Positions 11,539 to 18,046 of a DNA stretch of 35,642 bases are shown piece by piece. The notes beneath the pieces were generated by a model. That model saw only the letters and a list, made by a program, of their open reading frames with translations. It was not told the DNA's origin and made no database searches. The translations under genes and the position numbers were made by a program. How positions within the stretch are numbered: position 1 is the first letter of the stretch; each line of letters starts with the position of its first letter. The stretch spans positions 1 through 35,642 of the forward strand of contig CAUGFC010000005.1 in the NCBI GenBank assembly GCA_959598545.1, given 5' to 3'. This stretch comes from an uncultured Olsenella sp. Its GTDB lineage: Bacteria > Actinomycetota > Coriobacteriia > Coriobacteriales > Atopobiaceae.

Positions 11539-12306
11539 ATGTGGGAATGGTTTATTAGCTTTCTTACGTCCGTCCTCTCGGGCATCGAGGGGTTCGTCGG
11601 GGACTGGGGCCTCGCGGTCATCGTCCTGACGGTGATCATCCGCCTCATCCTCACGCCGCTCATGGCCCACTCCACGAAGTCCACGGCGCGCATGCAGGTC
11701 ATGCAGCCCAAGCTGAAGGAGATTCAGGAGCGCTACGCGGACGACCCGACCCGCCAGGCCGAGGAGCTGCGCAAGGTCTACGCCGACATGAGGTTCAACC
11801 CGCTCGGCGGATGCCTCCCCATCATCCTGCAGATGCCTGTCTTCTTCGGTCTCTTCTCGGTCGCCCGCGACATCTCCCAGCTCGACGCCAACGCGAGCTT
11901 CTTCAGCATCCTCCCGTCCATCTCGGTCTCCTGCTCCCAGATGGTGGAGTCCGGGAACTGGGCGGCCGCGGCGCCGTACCTCATCCTCGTCGCCCTCTTC
12001 GGCGTCCTGACCTTCATCCCCATGGTGCTCAACACCTCCCTGCAGGACGCCTCCCAGCGCTCCCAGACCATGACGATGGGCGCGGTCATGTCCGTCATGA
12101 TGCTCGTCTTTGGCTGGGGCGTGCCCGCCGCCGTCCTGCTCTACTACGTGACCTCCTCCCTCTGGCAGGTCGTCCAGCAGAAGGTGATCACGCAGCGCGT
12201 CGTCGAGAAGGCGAAGGCCGAGGCCGAGGCCGCAGCGGCCAGCAGGCCGGTCGAGGTCGACGTCGTGCGTCGCGAGAAGAAGCCGCGCCCGCACAAGAAG
12301 AACTAG
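11539..12306 (+). CDS. yidC: Membrane protein insertase YidC/Oxa1 family
   Basis: YidC inserts and folds inner-membrane proteins, alone or with Sec. The 255-residue short form lacks the large periplasmic domain of proteobacteria. The first transmembrane segment (about 24-45) carries the groove Arg in IIRLILTPL (Arg35). A cytoplasmic coiled hairpin follows (MQPKLKEIQERY, about 55-85). FNPLGGCLPIILQMPVFFGLF and further membrane segments to about 215 complete the core. The basic tail (RREKKPRPHKKN) probably contacts the ribosome. No lipobox is seen. A GGAGGA ribosome site precedes the ATG. A 7-bp hairpin (ACAACAG/CTGTTGT, 12309-12330) follows the stop but has no T-run. Confidence 0.97.
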   Translation: MWEWFISFLTSVLSGIEGFVGDWGLAVIVLTVIIRLILTPLMAHSTKSTARMQVMQPKLKEIQERYADDPTRQAEELRKVYADMRFNPLGGCLPIILQMPVFFGLFSVARDISQLDANASFFSILPSISVSCSQMVESGNWAAAAPYLILVALFGVLTFIPMVLNTSLQDASQRSQTMTMGAVMSVMMLVFGWGVPAAVLLYYVTSSLWQVVQQKVITQRVVEKAKAEAEAAAASRPVEVDVVRREKKPRPHKKN

Positions 12307-12380
12307 TGACAACAGGCAAACAACTGTTGTGATGACTAATTTCTAATTCATCGATTTATCTGTTTTCACAGGAGGCGGAC

Positions 12381-12968
12381 ATGGCCGAGGACACAGAGAC
12401 CCAGATCCTTGAGGAGACGGAGGGACAGGATGTCCCTGTCGTCGCCGAGGACGACTTCTCTGACATCCGCAGCCGATTCGAGGCTGGCGAGGAACTGAGC
12501 GACGAGGAGATGGACCGCATCGCGGATCTTGCCGTCGGCTACCTCAAGGGAATCCTCTCCCTCTTCGGCGAGGACTCCTGCTCCATCGACGAGTATGACG
12601 GCGAGAACGGCGAGCTCATCCTCGACGTGAACGGCGGCGACCTCGCGGTTCTCATCGGTCGCCACGGTCGCACGCTCGACGCGCTCCAGATGGTTCTGAC
12701 GTCCCTGATGAGCAGCCGCATCAAGTTCTACTATCCCATCGTCGTCGACATCGAGGGATACAAGTCCCGCCGCCGGAAGAAGCTCGAGGACATGGCACGC
12801 AGCTCCGCCGCTCGCGCCAAGGAGCGTGGCGGGAAGGTCACGCTGTCTCCCATGAACGCCTATGAGCGCCGCATCATCCACCTGACGCTTGTTGGCGACG
12901 AGGGAGTGACCACACACTCCGAGGGTGAGGAGCCTGAGCGCAGGGTTGTCATCACGGCCGTTCGCTAG
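12381..12968 (+). CDS. jag: Jag/KhpB RNA-binding protein (KH + R3H)
   Basis: This 195-residue RNA-binding protein normally follows yidC. The N-terminal 45 residues are acidic, with a Jag-N-like region up to about 65. A KH domain has the GxxG loop as GRHG (93-96, DLAVLIGRHGRTLDALQ). A C-terminal R3H domain has Arg163-x3-His167 and the SEGEEPERRVVI strand. The ribosome site is GGAGG. KhpB partners KhpA in Gram-positives and affects cell elongation and mRNA levels. mnmE and mnmG, which often lie between jag and rsmG, are absent here. A strong terminator follows. Confidence 0.95.
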   Translation: MAEDTETQILEETEGQDVPVVAEDDFSDIRSRFEAGEELSDEEMDRIADLAVGYLKGILSLFGEDSCSIDEYDGENGELILDVNGGDLAVLIGRHGRTLDALQMVLTSLMSSRIKFYYPIVVDIEGYKSRRRKKLEDMARSSAARAKERGGKVTLSPMNAYERRIIHLTLVGDEGVTTHSEGEEPERRVVITAVR

Positions 12969-12990
12969 TCTTTCAGCCATATGCCAATCT

Positions 12991-13024
12991 ATGGGGAGGG
13001 CATGTTGAGTGCCCTCCCCATTTC
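12991..13024 (+). terminator. Intrinsic terminator after jag
   Basis: A perfect 12-bp stem (12991-13002 with 13010-13021, ATGGGGAGGGCA/TGCCCTCCCCAT) and a 7-nt loop TGTTGAG are followed by a short T-rich tail. It ends the rpmH-jag transcript before rsmG. Confidence 0.8.
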
Positions 13025-13074
13025 TGTGACAATTCCTTTTGAGACACTGGTTTCTGTCAGGAAGCGTGGTCAAC

Positions 13075-13797
13075 ATGGATCTTGTTCAGCAGTTGTGTGA
13101 GGAGCTCGCCACCTACGGCATCTCCTGCTCTGAGGAGCAGGGCCGCCTGCTCGTGTCCTATCTTGACCTGGTCATCGAGAAGAACAAGGTTGTCAATCTG
13201 ACACGTATCTCAGACCCAGTCGAGGCTGTGACGCTGCACCTCGTCGATTCCCTGTTGCCCCTTGCTTGTGATGACGTAACCATCAGAGCTGAGGACAACT
13301 TCCTCGACATGGGAACCGGTGCTGGGTTTCCAGGTGTGCCCGTTGCCGTGCTCACTGGTGCCCAGGCACTTCTCGTTGACTCAGTTGGAAAGAAGGTTGC
13401 AGCGGTCGACGAGTTTGCCCAGCAGCTCGGGCTGACGAAAGTTGCAACGAAGCATGCTCGACTCGAGGATCTTGCCCGTACGATTCCTGGCTCACAGGAC
13501 TATGTCTTTGCTCGTGCCGTTGCTCAGACGAACGTCCTCATCGAATATGCCACGCCGTTCCTGAAGCAAAACGGCACCCTTGTTGTCGAGAAGGGGCATC
13601 CTGAGGACAGCGAGCTGCTTGAGGCAGAGCGTGCAGCTGAGATTTGTGGACTTGTTCTTGTTTCACGTGAAACCTTCGAACTCCCACGGGATCTGGGACA
13701 TCGTGAGATTCTCTTGTACAGGCGTGTCAGGAAGAGCAAAGTGAAGCTGCCACGAAAAGTTGGCATGGCTAAGAACAACCCTCTTGGTCAGAAGTAG
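13075..13797 (+). CDS. rsmG: 16S rRNA (guanine-N7)-methyltransferase RsmG (GidB)
   Basis: RsmG methylates a conserved guanosine of 16S rRNA (G527 in E. coli numbering) using S-adenosylmethionine. Loss commonly gives low-level streptomycin resistance. The SAM-binding motif is FLDMGTGAGFPGVPVAVL, followed by VDSVGKK and a YVFARAVA segment, as in the family. The ATG at 13075 (240 residues, MDLVQQLCEELATYGI) is chosen over 13039 because GGAAG lies 10 bp before it. The gene uses noticeably more A/T-ending codons than genes elsewhere. A parS site lies inside its 3' end and another overlaps the stop codon. Confidence 0.95.
   Translation: MDLVQQLCEELATYGISCSEEQGRLLVSYLDLVIEKNKVVNLTRISDPVEAVTLHLVDSLLPLACDDVTIRAEDNFLDMGTGAGFPGVPVAVLTGAQALLVDSVGKKVAAVDEFAQQLGLTKVATKHARLEDLARTIPGSQDYVFARAVAQTNVLIEYATPFLKQNGTLVVEKGHPEDSELLEAERAAEICGLVLVSRETFELPRDLGHREILLYRRVRKSKVKLPRKVGMAKNNPLGQK
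13659..13674. other. parS site 1 (inside rsmG)
   Basis: TGTTTCACGTGAAACC matches the 16-bp parS consensus TGTTTCACGTGAAACA at 15 of 16 positions. It is a ParB-CTP loading site within the coding sequence of rsmG, 268 bp before the parA start. Confidence 0.92.
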
Positions 13798-13811
13798 TTT
13801 CACGTGAAACA
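13796..13811. other. parS site 2 (overlaps rsmG stop)
   Basis: AGTTTCACGTGAAACA matches the parS consensus at 15 of 16 positions and overlaps the rsmG TAG stop. Confidence 0.93.
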
Positions 13812-13864
13812 GAGTGTTTTGACCTAAAAACTGACGCAAAACAGAAAACCAGAAAAGAAGTGGA

Positions 13865-13880
13865 TGTTTCACGTGGAACA
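13865..13880. other. parS site 3 (upstream of parA)
   Basis: TGTTTCACGTGGAACA has one mismatch to the 16-bp parS consensus (GGAAC half-site, a form common in actinobacteria). It lies 47 bp before the parA start, so ParB bound here could also affect parAB transcription. Confidence 0.93.
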
Positions 13881-13926
13881 TTCTCGTATCATGCTGACTA
13901 AAGCTTGGCTGTGAAACGGAGGTCAA

Positions 13927-14727
13927 ATGAGCTACAAAGATACCAAGCGAGGACTTCCCCAGCGTGACAGCAAGGTCATAGCTGTCATCAATCAGAAGGG
14001 TGGCGTTGGAAAGTCGACGACGGTCATCAACCTCTCCGCAACATTAGGAGAGAACAAGAAGAAGGTGCTTGTTGTCGACTTTGACCCCCAGGGGAACTCG
14101 ACGAGCGGCTATGGCATCGAGAAGGAAGAGCTTGAGCACGACATCTATGACGTGATTCTGCACGATCAGCCCATTGAGGACGTGATCTTGGAGACCTGCG
14201 AGCCCAACGTCTTCATTGTCCCGGCAACCATCCAGCTGGCAACAGCAGAGATCGAGCTTGTGACCGCGATGGCTCGTGAGTCGGTCCTCAAGGACGCGCT
14301 CGCTAAGGTGAAGGACGAGTTCGACTACGTGTTCATCGACTGTCCCCCCTCACTTGGCCTTCTGACCATTAACGCACTCATTGCGGCAAACTCGCTGCTC
14401 ATCCCCATCCAGTGTGAGTACTACGCACTTGAGGGCGTAGCGAAGCTCCTCGAGTCAATGGAGATGGTGAAGCGCCGTATGAATCCCGACCTGGACATCT
14501 TTGGTGTGCTCATGACGATGTACGACAGCAGAACGACGCTCTCGAACCAGGTGGTCGAGGAGGTCAAGGGATATTTCGGGAAGAAGATGTTCAACACGAT
14601 CATCCCGAGAAACGTGAAGCTGTCCGAGGCGCCAAGCCACGGTCTTCCCGTCGTGAAGTACGCACGCGTGAGCAAGGGATCTCTGGCATACATGAAGCTA
14701 GCGAAAGAGGTGGTTGCTCGTGGCTAA
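13927..14727 (+). CDS. parA: Chromosome partitioning ATPase ParA/Soj
   Basis: ParA binds DNA non-specifically as an ATP dimer and drives movement of ParB-parS complexes; Soj homologues also regulate DnaA. The 266-residue protein has a deviant Walker A KGGVGKST (24-31), Walker A' VVDFDPQGN, and Walker B FIDCPPSLG. A roughly 15-residue N-terminal tail precedes the core. The start is an ATG close after CGGAGG. It overlaps parB by 8 bp and follows three parS sites, so the full ParABS system is present. Confidence 0.97.
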   Translation: MSYKDTKRGLPQRDSKVIAVINQKGGVGKSTTVINLSATLGENKKKVLVVDFDPQGNSTSGYGIEKEELEHDIYDVILHDQPIEDVILETCEPNVFIVPATIQLATAEIELVTAMARESVLKDALAKVKDEFDYVFIDCPPSLGLLTINALIAANSLLIPIQCEYYALEGVAKLLESMEMVKRRMNPDLDIFGVLMTMYDSRTTLSNQVVEEVKGYFGKKMFNTIIPRNVKLSEAPSHGLPVVKYARVSKGSLAYMKLAKEVVARG

Positions 14728-15589
14728 GAAAACTGGACTTGGCAAGGGTCTTGGTCTTCTCGTCGGCGAGGCCGACGCCGAGACGGCAGGCATGCGACCG
14801 GACTCAACGCTTCCTATCGACCGAGTCAAGCCGAACAAGGGACAACCGAGAAAGCGCTTTAAGCCGGAGGATCTAGCAGAGCTGACCGATTCCATCAAGC
14901 AGAACGGCATCCTGCAGCCCATCCTCGTTCGCAAGAAGGGAACCGGATACGAGATCGTCGCTGGCGAGCGTAGGTACCAGGCGGCTCGAGCCGCAGGTCT
15001 GACGGAGGTTCCGGTCGTCATCCGCGAAATCTCAGACGAGGACGTCTTCAAGCTCGCCCTCATCGAGAACCTCCAACGTTCCGACCTCACCCCACTCGAG
15101 GAGGCGCGGGGGTATCGACAGCTGATCAAAGAGAAGGGGCTGACGCAGGAGGAGCTCGCGAAGGCCCTTTCCAAGTCCCGCTCCGCGATCACCAACACCA
15201 TTCGCCTGCTCGACCTCCCCAGGGAGGTACAGGAGCTTGTCGACGACGGAAGCCTGTCTGCAGGGCATGCCCGGGCGATCCTTGCCGTGCCGAGCGAGGA
15301 GGGGCGCGTCAGGCTCGCGAAGAAGGTCGTCGAAGAGCGTCTGTCGGTCCGTCAGACAGAAAGTCTTGCTCCATTGTTTTCTGTCAGCGAGCACACGGAG
15401 CGGGCCGTGCGCACCCCCATGCCCCAGTCGTTCAAGCGCGCCGCACGTCAGATGCGCCTTGCCCTGGACACCAACGTGAAGGTCAGAAGTGTCCGCGGCA
15501 AGAACAAGGTCGAGATTGAGTTCAGCGACGAGGAGGAGCTCGCGCACATCGTGGAGCTCCTCGCCGGCCCGAGGTCGTGGTCCGATTGA
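14720..15589 (+). CDS. parB: Chromosome partitioning protein ParB/Spo0J
   Basis: ParB is the parS-binding CTPase clamp. The GTG at 14720 (289 residues, MAKKTGLGKGLGLLVGE) is chosen over a TTG at 14714, because AGAGGT has better spacing to the GTG and the text matches family N-termini. The N-terminal CTP-binding domain shows GERRYQAAR (82-90) and ENLQRSDL (116-123). The helix-turn-helix for parS is at about 141-166 (TQEELAKALSKSRSAITNTIRLL). A C-terminal dimerisation region ends near 289. The start overlaps the parA stop by 8 bp, so the two are translationally coupled. Confidence 0.97.
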   Translation: MAKKTGLGKGLGLLVGEADAETAGMRPDSTLPIDRVKPNKGQPRKRFKPEDLAELTDSIKQNGILQPILVRKKGTGYEIVAGERRYQAARAAGLTEVPVVIREISDEDVFKLALIENLQRSDLTPLEEARGYRQLIKEKGLTQEELAKALSKSRSAITNTIRLLDLPREVQELVDDGSLSAGHARAILAVPSEEGRVRLAKKVVEERLSVRQTESLAPLFSVSEHTERAVRTPMPQSFKRAARQMRLALDTNVKVRSVRGKNKVEIEFSDEEELAHIVELLAGPRSWSD

Positions 15590-15825
15590 TGAGGAGAATC
15601 AGGGGGACACTTCTGCTCACAGCCGTCGTTGCCGCGGCCGGTGTGGTTGCCTATAGGCTCCTGCTCTCCGACGCCGCGAAGCAGTCTCTCAGGGAGTGTA
15701 CGGCTTGCGTCCGTGACGCCGTGGACAAGGTGAGCAAGGTAATCGACAACAGCCAGCTCGTTGATGAGGGCGGCCTTCCCAACCGCGAGAGAACCATCTC
15801 CGAATGGGAACAGCTCGGTTATTAG
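15589..15825 (+). CDS. Small single-pass membrane protein after parB
   Basis: A 78-residue protein whose ATG overlaps the parB stop by one base (TGATG), giving tight coupling. Residues 1-6 are basic (MRRIRG) and 7-27 form a hydrophobic transmembrane or signal-anchor helix (TLLLTAVVAAAGVVAYRLLL). A short, partly amphipathic soluble tail follows, ending ISEWEQLGY. The family is not recognised. Position in the parAB operon suggests a membrane-linked role in segregation or a passive passenger. The stop codon lies inside a perfect 20-bp palindrome. Confidence 0.7.
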   Translation: MRRIRGTLLLTAVVAAAGVVAYRLLLSDAAKQSLRECTACVRDAVDKVSKVIDNSQLVDEGGLPNRERTISEWEQLGY

Positions 15826-15840
15826 AACATATGTTCTAAT
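15821..15840. promoter_or_regulatory. 20-bp palindrome containing GAAC-N4-GTTC
   Basis: ATTAGAACATATGTTCTAAT is a perfect palindrome overlapping the stop of the small membrane gene. Its core GAACATATGTTC fits the Gram-positive LexA (Cheo) box GAAC-N4-GTTC. It lies 13 bp before a bidirectional terminator and no promoter is evident, so LexA control is unproven. Confidence 0.5.
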
Positions 15841-15852
15841 CAAGAAAGACAT

Positions 15853-15890
15853 AAAGACGTCCCGGACTCCCTGCGGTCCGGGACGTCTTT
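15853..15890. terminator. Bidirectional terminator between the parB operon and rlmN
   Basis: A perfect 15-bp stem (15853-15867 with 15876-15890, AAAGACGTCCCGGAC/GTCCGGGACGTCTTT) with an 8-nt loop has A/T ends on both strands. It lies between convergent transcription units, so it probably works in both directions. Confidence 0.88.
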
Positions 15891-15912
15891 CTCGCCAGGG
15901 GTGTCTCAGGGA

Positions 15913-16974
15913 TTACCTGCCGCGTTCGACGCGCTGCTTGAGCTGGCCGCACGCGGCGTCGATGTCGGCCCCGCGGGAGTTCCTCACCGTGGCCTCCACG
16001 CCGACCGACGCGAGACGCCGCACGAAGTCCTCGGCTCGGGCGGGCGTGCTCGGGCGCAGCTTGGACCCCTCGACCTCGTTCAGCTGGATGAGGTTCACGT
16101 GGGCGAGCGTCCCCTCGCAGAAGTCGCAGAGCGCCTGGAGCTCGGCGTCGGTGTCGTTCACGCCGCCGATGAGGGCGTACTCGTAGGTCGGGCGGCGCCC
16201 GGTCTTGTCGACGTACTCGCCCATGGCGTTGTAGAGGTTCACGAGCGAGTACTTGCGGACGCCGGGCATGAGGGCGTTTCTCGTCTTCTGGACGGCGGAG
16301 TGGAGGGAGACGGCGAGCGTGAACTGCTCGGGCTCGTTCGCGAAGCGCATGATCTGGGGAATCACGCCGCAGGTGGAGACCGTGAGGTGACGTGCGCCGA
16401 TGCCGGCGCCCTCGGGGGAGTTCAGGCGCCTCAGGGCCGCCAGCGTGGCGTCGTAGTTCATGAAGGGCTCGCCCTGGCCCATGAGGACCACGCTCGTGAC
16501 GCGCTCGCCGAAGTCGTCGCGCACGTGCATGACCTGCTCGTAGATCTCGGCGTCGGTGAGAGAGCGCGTGAGCCCCGCGCCGCCCGTCGCGCAGAAGGCG
16601 CAGCCCATGGCGCAGCCCGCCTGCGTGGAGGCGCAGACGGCGAGGCGGCTGCCGCTCGGCATGCCGACGCACTCGACGCACACGCCGTCGGAGAGGCGAA
16701 GCAGGTACTTGCGGCTGCCGTCCGACGAGGCCTGTCGCGCGACCTCCTCGGCGGCGCCCAGGGTGAGTCGCTCTGCGAGCTGCTCGCGCAGGGCCTTGGG
16801 GAGGTTGGTCATCTCGTCCCAGGAGCGGGCGTTCTTGGACCACACCCACTCCTCGACCTGCTTGGCGCGGAAGCCCGGCTGGCCGAGCGCGGCGAGGAGC
16901 TCCGTGAGCTCGCCGCGCGTGAGGGAGTGGACGTCTCTTCTCGCGTCCTTCTCGGTGTCTGCGTTGGTGCCCAT
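15913..16974 (-). CDS. rlmN: Dual-specificity rRNA/tRNA adenine-C2 methyltransferase RlmN
   Basis: RlmN is a radical-SAM enzyme that makes 2-methyladenosine at 23S rRNA A2503 and tRNA position 37 (E. coli numbering). The 353-residue protein has the 4Fe-4S motif CAMGCAFC (Cys121, Cys125, Cys128) and a late Cys342 (DIDAACGQL), which corresponds to the transiently methylated cysteine. The ATG at 16974 is preferred over 17160 because AGGGG precedes it and family members begin in this region; the longer form would cross into ddl. It is divergent from ddl with a 97-bp gap. Confidence 0.96.
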   Translation of the reverse strand: MGTNADTEKDARRDVHSLTRGELTELLAALGQPGFRAKQVEEWVWSKNARSWDEMTNLPKALREQLAERLTLGAAEEVARQASSDGSRKYLLRLSDGVCVECVGMPSGSRLAVCASTQAGCAMGCAFCATGGAGLTRSLTDAEIYEQVMHVRDDFGERVTSVVLMGQGEPFMNYDATLAALRRLNSPEGAGIGARHLTVSTCGVIPQIMRFANEPEQFTLAVSLHSAVQKTRNALMPGVRKYSLVNLYNAMGEYVDKTGRRPTYEYALIGGVNDTDAELQALCDFCEGTLAHVNLIQLNEVEGSKLRPSTPARAEDFVRRLASVGVEATVRNSRGADIDAACGQLKQRVERGR

Positions 16975-17071
16975 CTCTGCCCCTGTCCTCTGCGACGCGT
17001 CCGTTGGAGTATCCTCTTCGGGTGAACACTCAGAGAGTCTAGCGCATGCGCGCCGGGACGAAGGGATACCG

Positions 17072-18043
17072 ATGGACAGAGAGCAGCTGTTGGGCAAGCG
17101 CGTCGTGGTCATTGGCGGCGGTTGGTCGGACGAGCGGGAGATCTCGCTGAGCTCGGCCACGGAGTGCCGGTCTGCCCTCCTCGACGCCGGATTCCAGAGC
17201 GTCGACCTGCTCGACCTCGCCGCGCACGACTTCGTGGCGCGCCTCGTCGCGGGGTCCTACGACGTGGCGTTCGTGGCGCTTCACGGCGTCTACGGAGAGG
17301 ACGGCTGCGTCCAGGGGCTCCTGGAGGTCCTGCACATCCCGTACACCTTCTCCGGCGTCGCCGCCTCCGCCGTCGCCTCGGAGAAGCAGCTTGCCAAGGC
17401 GGTGTTCCAGGACGCCGGCATCCCCGTCCCCGAGGGCGTCGACCTGCCCGGCGACGAGCCGCTGAGCGAGAAGGCCGCCGACGCGCTCGTCGAGCGCCTG
17501 GGGCTGCCGCTCTTCGTGAAGCCCGCCGCCAACGGGTCGAGCTACGGCATCACCCGCGTCACCGAGCGCGGCCAGCTCGCCGACGCCGTGCGGCTCGCCG
17601 CCGGCGCCGGAGGCCGCGTGCTGGTGGAGAGCTGCGTCGAGGGCACGGAGATCACCGTGCCCGTCCTCGGCAACGGCGAGGAGTCCCACGCCCTCCCCAT
17701 CGTGGAGATCGTGACGGGCTCCGAGTTCTACGACCTCAAGGTCAAGTACGAGCCCTCCGCGATGCACCACGTCATCCCCGCGCGCCTGGAGCCCGGCGTC
17801 TACAAGCGCGCCCAGGAGCTCGCCGTGCGCGCGCACCGCGCGCTGGGCTGCCGCGGCTGCTCTCGCAGCGACTTCATCGTCCGCGCGGACGGCACACCCG
17901 TGATTCTGGAGACCAACACCATCCCCGGCATGACGGCCGAGAGCCTGCTGCCGGACTCCGCCCGCCACGGCGGCATCGAGTTCCCCGAGCTCTGCACGCG
18001 CTTCGTCGAGTACGCGCTCGAGGGCGCCGAGAGGCGCGGCTAG
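17072..18043 (+). CDS. ddl: D-alanine--D-alanine ligase
   Basis: Ddl joins two D-alanines with ATP for peptidoglycan precursor synthesis. The 323-residue ATP-grasp protein has GGGWSDEREISLSSA (about 15-29), ALHGVYGEDGCVQG, PLFVKPAANGSSYGI and the Mg-binding end VILETNTIPGMTAESLLP. The ATG at 17072 has AAGGGA upstream; longer in-frame starts lie over rlmN on the other strand. The next gene starts 3 bp after its stop. Confidence 0.96.
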   Translation: MDREQLLGKRVVVIGGGWSDEREISLSSATECRSALLDAGFQSVDLLDLAAHDFVARLVAGSYDVAFVALHGVYGEDGCVQGLLEVLHIPYTFSGVAASAVASEKQLAKAVFQDAGIPVPEGVDLPGDEPLSEKAADALVERLGLPLFVKPAANGSSYGITRVTERGQLADAVRLAAGAGGRVLVESCVEGTEITVPVLGNGEESHALPIVEIVTGSEFYDLKVKYEPSAMHHVIPARLEPGVYKRAQELAVRAHRALGCRGCSRSDFIVRADGTPVILETNTIPGMTAESLLPDSARHGGIEFPELCTRFVEYALEGAERRG

Positions 18044-18046
18044 CGC

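Noticed and set aside
12968..13075. mnmE/mnmG expected between jag and rsmG
   Set aside because: Only a terminator and a short leader are present, so the genes are elsewhere or absent; gene order alone is not a strong anomaly.
16975..17160. Extended RlmN N-terminus from 17160
   Set aside because: It would overlap the divergent ddl start and add unconserved sequence; the ATG at 16974 has a suitable ribosome site.
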